Below, piece by piece: positions 14,577 through 25,852 of a stretch of 64,000 nucleotides of DNA. The notes beneath the pieces were generated by a model. It was not told the DNA's origin. It did no database searches and saw only the letters and a program-made list of their open reading frames with translations. Positions within the stretch are counted from its first letter, which is position 1, and every line of letters starts with the position of its first letter. The DNA is taken from the NCBI RefSeq assembly GCF_002088275.1, contig NZ_AQQS01000018.1:1-64000 (forward strand), written 5' to 3'. The translations under genes and the position numbers were made by a program. The stretch is from Aurantimonas sp. 22II-16-19i (lineage in GTDB: Bacteria; Pseudomonadota; Alphaproteobacteria; Rhizobiales; Rhizobiaceae).

Positions 14577-15029
14577 ATGATGATGAACGCGGACGCTACA
14601 ATCTATCATCAAGTGCCGGGGGGCGTGGAGCTTCTACAGTGGTTCGGTCAGGTACCGAGCTTCCATGACGCAGAAGTGCTTAGCCTCGAATTAAGGAGGA
14701 AAGAGCCGAGCGTATTAAGGCTACATGGCTGGATCAACACGGTAAGGCACGACGGATCTCATGTGCTCGACCGGCAAGCCGTTGTAAGTTTTATTCTCGG
14801 TGAAGTTATGGACCTCCAACTCGACGGCTTCAGCCACCAAAATGTTATTTATAGCTTGACTCTGCGCCGCGCGATTGACCGAGCTGAACGTCGAGGTTCC
14901 CTCTCGGTCAATCCGTTACCCGACGACGTCGAGATAGAAATTGAGCCTTGTTACGGATTGGGTGGGTTCATTCGTGCCAGAGCGGTTACAATCGCGTTTG
15001 TTCCTGGCACGCCAGAATCTCGTGTGTGA
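14577..15029 (+). CDS. hypothetical protein, possibly Imm50-like immunity protein
   Basis: The 150-residue protein contains 'GVELLQWFGQVPSFHDAEVLSLELRR' near residues 15-40, a W-x-G-x-x-PSFHDAE pattern that I associate with the Imm50 group of predicted immunity proteins. It continues as beta-rich sequence (VLRLHGW, VSFILGEVMDLQLDGF). No secreted toxin gene is near. The gene and its 120-base leader are clearly AT-richer than neighbours. The family call is from memory of the motif and should be treated as tentative. Start is the first of three consecutive ATG codons. Confidence 0.6.
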   Translation: MMMNADATIYHQVPGGVELLQWFGQVPSFHDAEVLSLELRRKEPSVLRLHGWINTVRHDGSHVLDRQAVVSFILGEVMDLQLDGFSHQNVIYSLTLRRAIDRAERRGSLSVNPLPDDVEIEIEPCYGLGGFIRARAVTIAFVPGTPESRV

Positions 15030-15100
15030 AACACTTTCATTCTATTCCGTTTCAACCCTCGACCATCCATAGTGAGCCAGCGCGACACGACGCCCCGCCC

Positions 15101-15760
15101 TCAATCCCCGCCCCCCTTCAACGCCGCCCCCGCCGCCACCGGCCCGAGCGCCCCGAAAAACAGCGTCAGCGCGCATAAGATCATGAAGGGCGGCCAGAAC
15201 GGGTCGGGTTCGTTCACCGCCGCATAGGTGGCCGAGACGCCGAAGATCAGCACCGGGATCGCCAAGGGCAGCACCAGCACCGAGACGAGGAGGCCGCCGC
15301 GGGGGAGCGCCACGGCGACGGCGGCGCCGACGGCGCCGATGCAGACGATGGCGGGGGTGCCGACGAAGAGGGTCGCCATCACCGCGAGGAGGGCGGCGGG
15401 CTGGAGCGCCAGGAACAGGCCGAGGACGGGGGAGGCGAGGACCAGCGGCAGGGACGAGGCGGTCCACAGCGCCAGGCATTTCGACAGAACCACCAGCGGC
15501 ATCGGCAGCGGGCCGGCGATCAGGAGGTCGAGGGTGCCGTCGTCGCGGTCCGCCTGGAACAGGCGGTCGAGGGTCAGCAGCGTCGACAGAAGCGCGCCGA
15601 TCCACAGGATCGCCGGGCCGATGCGCGACAGAAGGTTCAGATCCGGGCCGACGCCGAAGGGGATCGTCGCAATCACCGCCAGGAAGAAGATGACGCCGGT
15701 GGTCGCCCCGCCGCCGCCGGCAAAGGCGAGGCGCAGGTCGCGCAGGAACAGGGCGGTCAC
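15101..15760 (-). CDS. ccmB: haem exporter permease CcmB
   Basis: This 219-residue protein has six hydrophobic segments and the CcmB opening 'LFLRDLRLAF' plus 'LDRLFQADRDDGTLDLL', the acidic cytoplasmic loop that couples to CcmA. CcmAB uses ATP to release holo-CcmE. It starts with GTG at 15760, overlapping the ccmA stop (GTGA). Its stop marks the right-hand edge of the insertion that separates it from ccmC. Confidence 0.93.
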   Translation of the reverse strand: MTALFLRDLRLAFAGGGGATTGVIFFLAVIATIPFGVGPDLNLLSRIGPAILWIGALLSTLLTLDRLFQADRDDGTLDLLIAGPLPMPLVVLSKCLALWTASSLPLVLASPVLGLFLALQPAALLAVMATLFVGTPAIVCIGAVGAAVAVALPRGGLLVSVLVLPLAIPVLIFGVSATYAAVNEPDPFWPPFMILCALTLFFGALGPVAAGAALKGGGD

Positions 15761-16569
15761 AGCCAGCCCTCGGCGCTCGCGAGATCGTCTTCGTCGAGCA
15801 GCGCATCGGGCGTGCCGGGGCCGGAGGATCGCGGGTCGCGCGCGTCGATGTGCAAGGTCTTTGCCCCTTCGAGGCCGAGCGGGTGGTGGGTGGCGGCGAT
15901 GGCGATGCCGCCTGTCGCAAGATGGCGCGCGACGATCTCGGCGAAGCGGCCCTGCGAGGCCGCGTCGAGGGCCGAGGTCGGCTCGTCGAGGATCCACACC
16001 GGGCGATCGGCGACGAGCAACCGGGCAAGGCTCGCCCGCCGCTGCTGGCCGGCGGAGAGATAGGCGAAGGGGATGGCCTCGAGGCCGGCAAGGCCGACGG
16101 CCGCCAGCGCTTCGGCGGGAGAAAGGGGCAGCGATGCGGCGGCGTTGCCGGATGCCGTGACTGGACCAACTGCGTGGGTCGGGCCGGACGCGGACGCGGA
16201 TTCTGGAGCCGCACCGGCGGGCTCATCGACACCGCCACCGCCGCCGAGATACCGCGCCCAGAAGCCGAGATTGTCGCCGACGCTGATCTGGCCCTTCATG
16301 GCGTGGCGGTGGCCGACATAATGGGCGGCGTCGGCGAGGCGTTCGGCCGGTTCGCCGTCGGCGGCCACGAGCCCGTCGAGGCGAATCGCACCGGCGAGCG
16401 GCGGCAGCAGGCCGGCAAGCGTGCGCAGAAGGGTGGACTTGCCGGCGCCGTTCGGGCCGGTGACGACGAGGGCCTCGCCCGCCGCGACACCAGCGTCGAA
16501 CGGCCCGGCGACGGCGACGGTGCCCCGGCCGACGACGAGGCCCTGCAGCGAAAGCCTTGCAGCGCTCAC
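15757..16569 (-). CDS. ccmA: haem exporter ATPase CcmA, with internal insertion
   Basis: The 270-residue ABC ATPase has Walker A GPNGAGKS (38-45), signature LSAGQQRRASLARL (171-184), Walker B VWILDEP (191-197) and the switch His in ATHHPLGL. Typical CcmA is about 205-220 residues. The excess is an Ala/Gly/Ser/Pro-rich block of roughly 40 residues (about 109-150) placed between the Q-loop region and the signature helix. The frame is intact, so it is probably a disordered insertion. It is first in ccmAB and divergent from acnA. Confidence 0.92.
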   Translation of the reverse strand: MSAARLSLQGLVVGRGTVAVAGPFDAGVAAGEALVVTGPNGAGKSTLLRTLAGLLPPLAGAIRLDGLVAADGEPAERLADAAHYVGHRHAMKGQISVGDNLGFWARYLGGGGGVDEPAGAAPESASASGPTHAVGPVTASGNAAASLPLSPAEALAAVGLAGLEAIPFAYLSAGQQRRASLARLLVADRPVWILDEPTSALDAASQGRFAEIVARHLATGGIAIAATHHPLGLEGAKTLHIDARDPRSSGPGTPDALLDEDDLASAEGWL

Positions 16570-16883
16570 GGCTGCACCCTCGGTGTCGGTGATGTGCCGA
16601 CCGGGGCTGCGATCGCGGCGGCGGCGGGTCGATGGGCTGTCATATTTTGTCGCCTTTGTTCCCAGCGGGCCTTTATAGCCATTACAAACTTGCCTATAAG
16701 GCCCTCAACCACTCCAGCGACCGGCGTGGAAACATCAAGCGCCGATCTCATGGCGCCCGCACGGCACCGACGGGCGTCAGGGCGGACAGCGGAAATGGTC
16801 GTACCCGCATCTTCGAGCGCGCTGATCCGCGGCGCATGAAGGCCGTTCGCCCTTCGGACTATTTTATCGGTTCGAGAAGGAAT
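16570..16883. other. divergent promoter region ccmA / acnA
   Basis: These 314 bases hold no gene. An imperfect inverted repeat at 16667-16704 (GGGCCTTTATAGCC / GCCTATAAGGCCC, 11-base centre) lies in the AT-richest part and could be an operator for one or both genes. No canonical iron-box was seen. Confidence 0.5.
16667..16704. promoter_or_regulatory. imperfect inverted repeat, candidate operator
   Basis: Arms of 14 and 13 bases pair with one bulged T. The element sits about 100 bases from ccmA and 180 bases from acnA in the divergent gap; TATAAG in the right arm could act as a -10 box toward acnA. Function is inferred only from symmetry and position. Confidence 0.35.
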
Positions 16884-19649
<2,766 letters not shown>

Positions 19650-19652
<3 letters not shown>

Positions 19653-19685
19653 TCCCGGTGGCCCGGGAGATCGTCTCCCGGGCCA
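19650..19685. repeat. stop-adjacent inverted repeat, copy 2
   Basis: Starting at the acnA stop codon, TGATCCCGG runs into a 12-bp perfect hairpin (TGGCCCGGGAGA 19659-19670, TCTCCCGGGCCA 19674-19685). It is near-identical in sequence and placement to the unit after the haem receptor (8991-9026). Confidence 0.7.
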
Positions 19686-20082
19686 CACCTGTGCCGAGCC
19701 CGCGCTGGGCTCGGGCGCACTCCCTGGCGCCGGTCAAGGACCGGGGCCGGCGGGACGAGGCATCATCGAAGCGGCCGGGCGCGACCAGCGCCCGGCCGCC
19801 ATCCTCGGACGACCCTTCGCCAGGCGTTGCTCCCCGCATCCGCCTCGCCGTTCGAAACCCCCGCGTTTCACCCGCAATTGACTGGCCCGTGTGAGGCCCG
19901 ATCCCGTAGGGTCCGGCGCGAAAAGGGCACGACGCTATGCATTGCAATCCACCACACGGACCCGACAGAAAACGCCATGCGACGGCGCCGCGCGACGCGC
20001 TGCGTTGCGCCGCGACGCCGCGATGGATGCTGGCGGACGGGCATGTGGCGCCGGTCCCCGCCGGCCGGCCGGGGCGCTCCTG
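19653..20082. other. intergenic region acnA / DUF1223
   Basis: These 430 bases hold two hairpins described separately, plus a third CGAGCCC/GGGCTCG pair near 19696. No gene was identified. An open extension of the DUF1223 frame to 19891 is Arg-rich and unlikely to be translated. Confidence 0.45.
19771..19799 (+). terminator. strong GC hairpin downstream of acnA
   Basis: A 12-bp perfect stem (GCGGCCGGGCGC and its complement) with a 5-base loop lies about 120 bases after acnA. No T run follows, so termination here is only a possibility. Confidence 0.35.
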
Positions 20083-20874
20083 ATGCGGCATTGGCCGAAG
20101 GTCCGCGCCTCTCGCCACGCCCTGGCCTGCCTGACGTTCGCGCTGGGCCTCGCTTTGCCCGGGCAGGTCTCGTCCGGCGAGCGCGTGAAGAGCGAAATCA
20201 CCCATGTCCTCGAGCTCTTCACCAGCCAGGGCTGCTCGTCCTGCCCGCCCGCCGACCAGCTGCTGGCCAAGTTCGCCGACCAGCCCCACGTCCTCGCCCT
20301 GTCCTATCACGTCGACTACTGGGACTATATCGGCTGGCGCGACACCTTCGGCTCAGATCACAACAGCGAGCGCCAGCGCGCCTATGCGCGGGCCTTCGCC
20401 AACAAGATGGTCTATACGCCGCAGCTGGTGATCAACGGCCTCCACGACATGGTCGGCTCGCATGGCGAGAAGCTCGACCGGCTGATGGCCAAGAGCCGCC
20501 TGCCGGCCTCTCCGGTCAGCGTGTCGATCCGCCGGGTCGGCGACAGCCTCCACATCCGGGCGAGCGGCGTCATCACCCCGCCGGGCGAGCGCAAGCCGAT
20601 GCTGGTGCTGGTGAACTTCGCCGACAGCGCGACGGTCGAGGTCGATCGCGGCGAGAATGCCGGCGAGACCCTCGTCACCACCCATCCGGTGCGGGGCTGG
20701 CAGCTGATGGGCATGGTCGGCAGCGCCGGGATGGAGGTCGACATGCCGGTCTCCTCGGTCACCCCCGACGGCAACGAGACCTATGGCTGCGCGGTGCTGC
20801 TCCAGGCCGTGCGCCCCGACGGCACCCCCGGCGCGATCCTCGCCGCGACCCAGCTGGAAATCGATCCGGACTGA
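20083..20874 (+). CDS. DUF1223 secreted thioredoxin-like protein
   Basis: The 263-residue protein has a signal peptide (hydrophobic run ACLTFALGLALPG) and the DUF1223 hallmark 'ELFTSQGCSSCPPADQLL', a CxxC-like motif in a thioredoxin fold, followed by 'LSYHVDYWDYIGWRDTF'. It is probably periplasmic; its substrate is unknown. The ATG at 20083 was chosen because it gives a normal signal peptide. It converges on the dehydrogenase gene. Confidence 0.85.
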   Translation: MRHWPKVRASRHALACLTFALGLALPGQVSSGERVKSEITHVLELFTSQGCSSCPPADQLLAKFADQPHVLALSYHVDYWDYIGWRDTFGSDHNSERQRAYARAFANKMVYTPQLVINGLHDMVGSHGEKLDRLMAKSRLPASPVSVSIRRVGDSLHIRASGVITPPGERKPMLVLVNFADSATVEVDRGENAGETLVTTHPVRGWQLMGMVGSAGMEVDMPVSSVTPDGNETYGCAVLLQAVRPDGTPGAILAATQLEIDPD

Positions 20875-20941
20875 GGCCTGGCTGTCCGAAGCCGGGCGGG
20901 ACGGGACCCTTCCTGCGCAATGCCTCGGTCCGGGACCTCCG

Positions 20942-21943
20942 TCAGCTGCCTCCCGGCAAAATGCGGTCCGGCGGGCGGTGGCCGTCCATCAGCGTGCGGA
21001 TGTTGATGATGACCTTCTCGCCCATCTCGATGCGGCCTTCCAGCGTCGCCGAGCCCATGTGGGGCAAGAGCACCACGCGGTTCTCCTCCGCCAGCCGCAG
21101 CAGCTTCTTCGACACCGCCGGTTCCTCCTCGAAGACGTCGAGGCCGGCGCCGGCGATCCTCTCGGCCTCGATCGCGGCGACCAGGGCCTTTTCGTCGATG
21201 ATCTCGCCGCGGGCGGTGTTGACGATGAAGGCGTGCGGCTGGACCAGCGCCAGGCGCCGCGCCGACAGGAGGTGATAGGTCGCCGGCGTGTAGGGGCAGT
21301 TGACCGAGATGATGTCCATGCGGGCGAGCATCTGGTCGAGGCTCTCCCAGTAGGTGGCGCCGAGCTCCGCCTCGGTCTTCGGGCTCACCTTGCGGCGGTT
21401 GTGATAATGGATCTCGAGGCCGAAGGCCTTGGCGCGCCGGGCGACGGCGGTGCCGATGCGGCCCATGCCGACGATGCCGAGCTTCTTGCCCCAGATCCTG
21501 CGGCCGAGCATCCAGGTCGGCGACCAGCCCGGCCAGCGACCGCCGCCGACGAGCCGCGTGCCGCCCTCGACCAGCCGCCGCGGCACCGAGAGGATCAGCG
21601 CCATGGTCAGGTCGGCGGTGTCCTCGTTGAGGACGTTCGGCGTGTTGGTCACGGTGAGATTGCGGGCCAGCGCGGTCTCGACGTCGATGTTGTCGAAGCC
21701 GTTGCCGTAATTGGCGATCAGCCGCAGCCGCTCGCCGGCCTGCTCGATCACCGCGCGGTCGATCCGGTCGGTCACGGTCGGCACCAGGACGTCGGCCTCG
21801 CGCACGGCGGCGACGAGCTCCGGCTGGGTCATCGGCCGGTCGGTCTCGTTCAGCCGCGTGTCGAAGAGCTCGCCCATCCGCTGCTCGACCGGCTCCGGCA
21901 GCTTGCGGGTCAGGATCACGAGTGGCTTCCTGCGCTCGTTCAT
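20942..21943 (-). CDS. D-isomer 2-hydroxyacid dehydrogenase
   Basis: This 333-residue NAD(P)-dependent enzyme has the nucleotide-binding motif GIVGMGRIGTA near residue 157. The catalytic Arg is in 'NTARGEIIDEKAL', Glu in 'LDVFEEEP' and His in 'LLPHMGSAT'. It resembles glyoxylate/hydroxypyruvate reductases or D-glycerate dehydrogenases of rhizobia (GyaR-like), which interconvert glyoxylate and glycolate or hydroxypyruvate and glycerate. The exact substrate is not determinable. It is a single gene, divergent from the SH3 protein. Confidence 0.88.
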   Translation of the reverse strand: MNERRKPLVILTRKLPEPVEQRMGELFDTRLNETDRPMTQPELVAAVREADVLVPTVTDRIDRAVIEQAGERLRLIANYGNGFDNIDVETALARNLTVTNTPNVLNEDTADLTMALILSVPRRLVEGGTRLVGGGRWPGWSPTWMLGRRIWGKKLGIVGMGRIGTAVARRAKAFGLEIHYHNRRKVSPKTEAELGATYWESLDQMLARMDIISVNCPYTPATYHLLSARRLALVQPHAFIVNTARGEIIDEKALVAAIEAERIAGAGLDVFEEEPAVSKKLLRLAEENRVVLLPHMGSATLEGRIEMGEKVIINIRTLMDGHRPPDRILPGGS

Positions 21944-22139
21944 CGCCCGCCTTTCCCGTCTGTTCTCAAGACGTTGTTAACCGAACCGGTTGATTATCCC
22001 GGGCAATGCCGGTGGCCATACGTAGCAGCCGGGCCGCGGGAGGAAAAGTTCCGCCCGGCCCGCCTTCGCCATTTCGCCGGCCCCAATACAACGGCCGCGA
22101 CGACATGTGACGTTCTGGCCGCGCCCTGGAGAGTGCCCG

Positions 22140-22688
22140 ATGCCGTCCGCCTTCCTTCGCCCATGGCTGCGCCCCCTGGTCCTCGCGCTGGCCGGCGCAG
22201 CCGCCACCCTGGCCTACGCTCCCGCGCCGGCCAGCGCCCTGGAACTCGGGCCGGTCTCCAAGCTGCCGCTGCCCCGCTATGTCAGCCTGAAGGCGGCTCG
22301 CGTCAACGCGCGCATCGGCCCCGGCCGCGACTACCCGGTGACCTGGCTGTATCTGAGGCCCGGCCTGCCGGTGGAGGTGATCCAGGAATTCGGGCTCTGG
22401 CGCCGGATCCGCGATTCGGAGGGCGCCGAGGGCTGGGTCTATCACTCACTCCTGTCGGGCGAGCGCACCTCGATCGCCGCGCCCTGGCTGAAGGGCAAGG
22501 CGACGATGATCGACGTCCACAACAATCCGGCTCTCGACGCCCCGCTGGTGGCGCGGCTGGAGCCGGGCGTCGTCTCCAGGGTGAAGGAATGCCGCACCGG
22601 CTGGTGCGCGATCGAGGCCTCGGAGCGCGAGGGCTATGTGCGACAGGAAGACATCTGGGGCGTCTATCCGGACGAGAGCTTCGACTGA
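22140..22688 (+). CDS. secreted SH3-domain protein
   Basis: The 182-residue protein has a signal peptide and a bacterial SH3 domain starting 'LPRYVSLKAARVNARIGPGRDYPVTWLYL', with the motif 'PVEVIQEFGLWRRIRD...GWVYHSLL'. A second, weaker SH3-like part ends 'GYVRQEDIWGVYP'. Such proteins bind cell-wall or envelope components. The ATG at 22140 has GGAGAG 8 bases upstream. Confidence 0.85.
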   Translation: MPSAFLRPWLRPLVLALAGAAATLAYAPAPASALELGPVSKLPLPRYVSLKAARVNARIGPGRDYPVTWLYLRPGLPVEVIQEFGLWRRIRDSEGAEGWVYHSLLSGERTSIAAPWLKGKATMIDVHNNPALDAPLVARLEPGVVSRVKECRTGWCAIEASEREGYVRQEDIWGVYPDESFD

Positions 22689-22900
22689 CGGCTCGCAACC
22701 GGCAGGAGCCGGGGCGCCGGCGGGGGGCGGCAACGCGTCCCGGCCCGCAAGCGCGGCCAGGCCATGATCGCGCCCGGCCTCGGGCGGCCCCGGCAGCCGA
22801 ACCGAACGCCGCCGGACGGCCGGAATGTCGGCCGCCGGTCTAGCCATGCGTGCCTGCAGACGATACCGATGCGTCCATCTGCAACGCAACGGACAGGATC

Positions 22901-23905
22901 ATGGCCGAATACGACGTTCTCACCATCGGTAACGCCATCGTCGACGTCATCTCTCGCGAGGACGACGGCTTTCTGGAGCGCGAGACGATCCAGAAGGGCG
23001 GCATGACGCTCATCGACGCCGAGAGGGCGGAGCAGCTCTATGCCGCCATGGGGCCAGGGGTCGAGACCTCCGGCGGCAGCGCCGGAAACACCATTGCCGG
23101 CCTCGTCAGCCTCGGCGGCAGCGGCGCCTATTTCGGCAAGGTCGCGGACGATCAGCTGGGCGCGATCTTCACCCACGACATCCGTTCGCTGGGCGTCAGA
23201 TACGAGACCAAGCCGCTCGAGGGCCAGCCGCCGACGGCGCGCTGCATGGTCATCGTCACCCCCGACGGCGAGCGCTCGATGAGCACCTATCTCGGCGCCT
23301 GCGTCGAGCTCGGGCCGGAAGACATCGACGAGGAGATCGTCAAGGCCGCCAAGGTCACCTATTTCGAGGGCTACCTCTGGGATCCGCCCCGCGCCAAGGA
23401 AGCCATCGTCAAGGCCGCCGGGATCGCCAAGGCGAACGGCCGCGCCGTCGCGATGACCCTGTCGGACAGCTTCTGCGTCCACCGCTACCGCGCCGAATTC
23501 CTCGATCTCCTGCGCTCCGGCACCGTCGGGATCGTCTTCGCCAACGAGTCCGAGGCGCTGGCGCTCTACGAGACGGAGGACTTCGACGCGGCCTGCGCCC
23601 AGCTCGCCCGGGACACGCCGCAGATCGCCGTCGTCACCCGCTCCGAAAAGGGCTGCGTGGTGCTGGAGGGCGACAGACGGGTCGACGTTCCGGGCGAGGG
23701 CGTCGACGAACTGGTCGACACCACCGGCGCCGGCGATCTCTTCGCCGCCGGCTTCCTGCGCGGCTACACCGCCGGGCTCGACCGCGAGACCTCGGCGCGC
23801 CTCGGCAACGCCGCGGCCAGCCACATCATCCAGCAGATCGGGCCGCGGCCGCAGACGCCGCTGGCCGATCTGCCGGCGGTGAAGGCCATCCTCGGCACGG
23901 CCTGA
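22901..23905 (+). CDS. PfkB-family carbohydrate/adenosine kinase
   Basis: The 334-residue kinase opens 'YDVLTIGNAIVDVI', has the substrate Gly-Gly motif 'GGSAGNTIAGLVSLGG' and the anion-hole/catalytic motif 'DTTGAGDLFAAGFLRGY'. This pattern matches the rhizobial PfkB group usually annotated as adenosine kinase; ribokinase-type sugar substrates are possible. The ATG at 22901 follows GGA; an in-frame ATG at 22850 would add 17 unconserved residues. Confidence 0.88.
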   Translation: MAEYDVLTIGNAIVDVISREDDGFLERETIQKGGMTLIDAERAEQLYAAMGPGVETSGGSAGNTIAGLVSLGGSGAYFGKVADDQLGAIFTHDIRSLGVRYETKPLEGQPPTARCMVIVTPDGERSMSTYLGACVELGPEDIDEEIVKAAKVTYFEGYLWDPPRAKEAIVKAAGIAKANGRAVAMTLSDSFCVHRYRAEFLDLLRSGTVGIVFANESEALALYETEDFDAACAQLARDTPQIAVVTRSEKGCVVLEGDRRVDVPGEGVDELVDTTGAGDLFAAGFLRGYTAGLDRETSARLGNAAASHIIQQIGPRPQTPLADLPAVKAILGTA

Positions 23906-24556
23906 CGGCGACTGTAACGCCGGCCTGGCCCTTGATGGCGCTGCCGGCGATGCGGTTCGGCGTTCCGGCTGCGTGAGGCGATGTCCTGCTCTCGAGCCGG
24001 CGCCGCTGCACGACGGCATCTGACATAGACGGACGCTGACAGAGACGGCCGCGCGCTCATCGGCGTGCGCGGCCGTCTTCTCGCGAGCCTGCATATCCTG
24101 AAGAATCCGATGTCCAAAGGGGCACTCGGGGAATGACCCGCCGGGCCGCTTCGTCGTGGCCGGGCACGGTCTGCTGCCCCACCCGATCCCCCGGGCCGCG
24201 TCTGAGAGACCCGTCGCGGCGCGATCGGTCGGCGACAGAGAGCCTTCGGCGGGCAGGGGAAGTCGCGGCGCATGCGACCGGCGTTCGCTGCCGCGTCCCC
24301 CGGCGTCGCGCGTTCACGCGCCGTCGCCAAACGCGCCGGACCGGGCGGCATTCTGGCTGCGATGATGCCGACGAGGCGGGCAAATGGAGACGAGCGGCCC
24401 GCTGCGGGTTTGCGCAGGAAACGACTGAGCGGAGAGGCTGGAACGGGGACGGCTGCGGCAAGTCCGCGGCGGCCCCGGACGTTGCTCCTCGCGGCAGGCA
24501 CGCAGCCCGATCGGCGGGACGCCTGCCTGTTCGGCGCCTGGATACTCGGCGCCTGG
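23906..24556. other. 650-base region without a recognised gene
   Basis: A 10-bp perfect hairpin at 24045-24076 (ACGGCCGCGC / GCGCGGCCGT) may close the kinase transcript. The remainder is GC-rich with several open frames, all Arg/Ala/Pro-rich and without a recognisable domain. A short tandem of a 15-base unit (CTCGGCGCCTGG core) lies near 24531-24565. Confidence 0.45.
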
Positions 24557-25852
24557 CTACTCGGCGGGGACAAGCCCTTCATTGGCGAAGAAGCCGGCTT
24601 CGTCCTCCTCGGTACCGACGCCGATCATGGCCGGACGCTCGACGCTGCTCGGTGTCGTCAAAGTGAGGATCCGCTCGGTCATCGCCGGCATCAGGATGGC
24701 CCGCGCTTCCGGCGTATGGAAGCCGCCATTCAGCTGGCAGGTCATCAGCAGGAAGTTGCGATAGGCCTGGATCATCCTGGGATCCGGCTTCTCGTCGCTC
24801 GACCAGAATTCCGCCAGCGGGCCCTGGAAGGTCAGGCCGGCGACATCGTAGACCGCCTTGCCGAGGCATTTCACCGGAATGCCGCTGATCACGCCCTGCA
24901 GGCCGCCGGTCGAGTTGATCGTGACGAGGCAGTTGGTCCGGTCCATCAGGCCGGCGATGCCCGTCTTGCGCATGTAGACGGCGCGGCCCTCGAGGTTCAG
25001 CTGCTTCGCCAGCGTCTCGAAGATCTGCGGCAGTTTCTCGATGCCGTAGTCGAGCGGGTGCTGCTTGACGACGAGGAAGGCCTCTTTCGGGGCGTTCTTG
25101 GCGAAGGAGGTGAGCACCTCCTCGAGAAAGCGCTTGTTGGTGCCGAAGGGCGAGTGATAGCGGATCTGGCCGTCGCCGGGCTTCTGCATCAGCACGAGAT
25201 AGACGCGGGCCCCGGGCTTGGCCTTGTGGGCATCGACGGCGGCCAGCGCGGCGCTTTCGTCGTTCCACAGGCGCCAGGAATATTCGCAGAAATAGCCGAT
25301 GCCCTGCCGCTCGACGGAATCGCCGTAATATTTGGAATTGTAGGGCAGCACCGGCTTGAGCAGCATGCTCCAGAAGAAGTGCCGCATCGTGTTCACGACA
25401 TGCGGACGCATGTGCACGGGAAACTCCCGGCACTTGGTCTGGGGTTCGGGAGCCTCGCTGATCACCGCCGGGTCGCAGCTGAGTTCGCTGTTGCCGTTCA
25501 CCCCGTTCTGGGCGAGCGTGACGTGATGGGGCCGAAGGTAGCCGTTCTCGAGCACCAGCCGGGTGAGGCCGAGGCGCTTGGCGATGGCGAGAGCGATGCG
25601 GTTGCGGGGAAGCGTGTCGTTGTAGGTGACGACGGTCTCGATGCCGCGGGAGCGAATGACGCTGCGCAGGAAACGGGCCCAGCTCATCGACCGATCGAGC
25701 ATGATCCGGTTGCGACCCGGCGTTTCGGCCCAGTCCCCGCCCTCGAGAACGATCCGGTAGACCTCGGCTCCCTGAGCTTCGAGCGATTCCGCCAGGTCGC
25801 GGAAAAACTCTCCGAACGGAGCGCCGATGAACAGGATGCGTTTCACCGCCAT
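24557..25852 (-). CDS. capsular polysaccharide export/synthesis protein (KpsS/LipB-like)
   Basis: This protein of about 431 residues opens 'VKRILFIGAPFGEFFRDLAESL' and carries Caps_synth-type motifs: 'LVLENGYLRPHHVTL', 'VVKQHPLDYG' and 'NCLVTINSTGGLQGVISGIPVKCLGKAVYDVAGLT' (the Ser-Thr-Gly loop and following strand). Proteins of this fold (KpsC/KpsS) are Kdo transferases that start the capsule-lipid linker. It most likely acts on surface glycan synthesis in the cytoplasm. The start could also be 25861 (MRGMAV). No other capsule gene is adjacent. Confidence 0.8.
   Translation of the reverse strand: MAVKRILFIGAPFGEFFRDLAESLEAQGAEVYRIVLEGGDWAETPGRNRIMLDRSMSWARFLRSVIRSRGIETVVTYNDTLPRNRIALAIAKRLGLTRLVLENGYLRPHHVTLAQNGVNGNSELSCDPAVISEAPEPQTKCREFPVHMRPHVVNTMRHFFWSMLLKPVLPYNSKYYGDSVERQGIGYFCEYSWRLWNDESAALAAVDAHKAKPGARVYLVLMQKPGDGQIRYHSPFGTNKRFLEEVLTSFAKNAPKEAFLVVKQHPLDYGIEKLPQIFETLAKQLNLEGRAVYMRKTGIAGLMDRTNCLVTINSTGGLQGVISGIPVKCLGKAVYDVAGLTFQGPLAEFWSSDEKPDPRMIQAYRNFLLMTCQLNGGFHTPEARAILMPAMTERILTLTTPSSVERPAMIGVGTEEDEAGFFANEGLVPAE

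Noticed and set aside
23906-24556. Gene in the gap between the adenosine-type kinase and the capsule-type gene
   Set aside because: Several open frames exist on both strands but all are low-complexity Arg/Pro/Ala sequence without start signals or known motifs.
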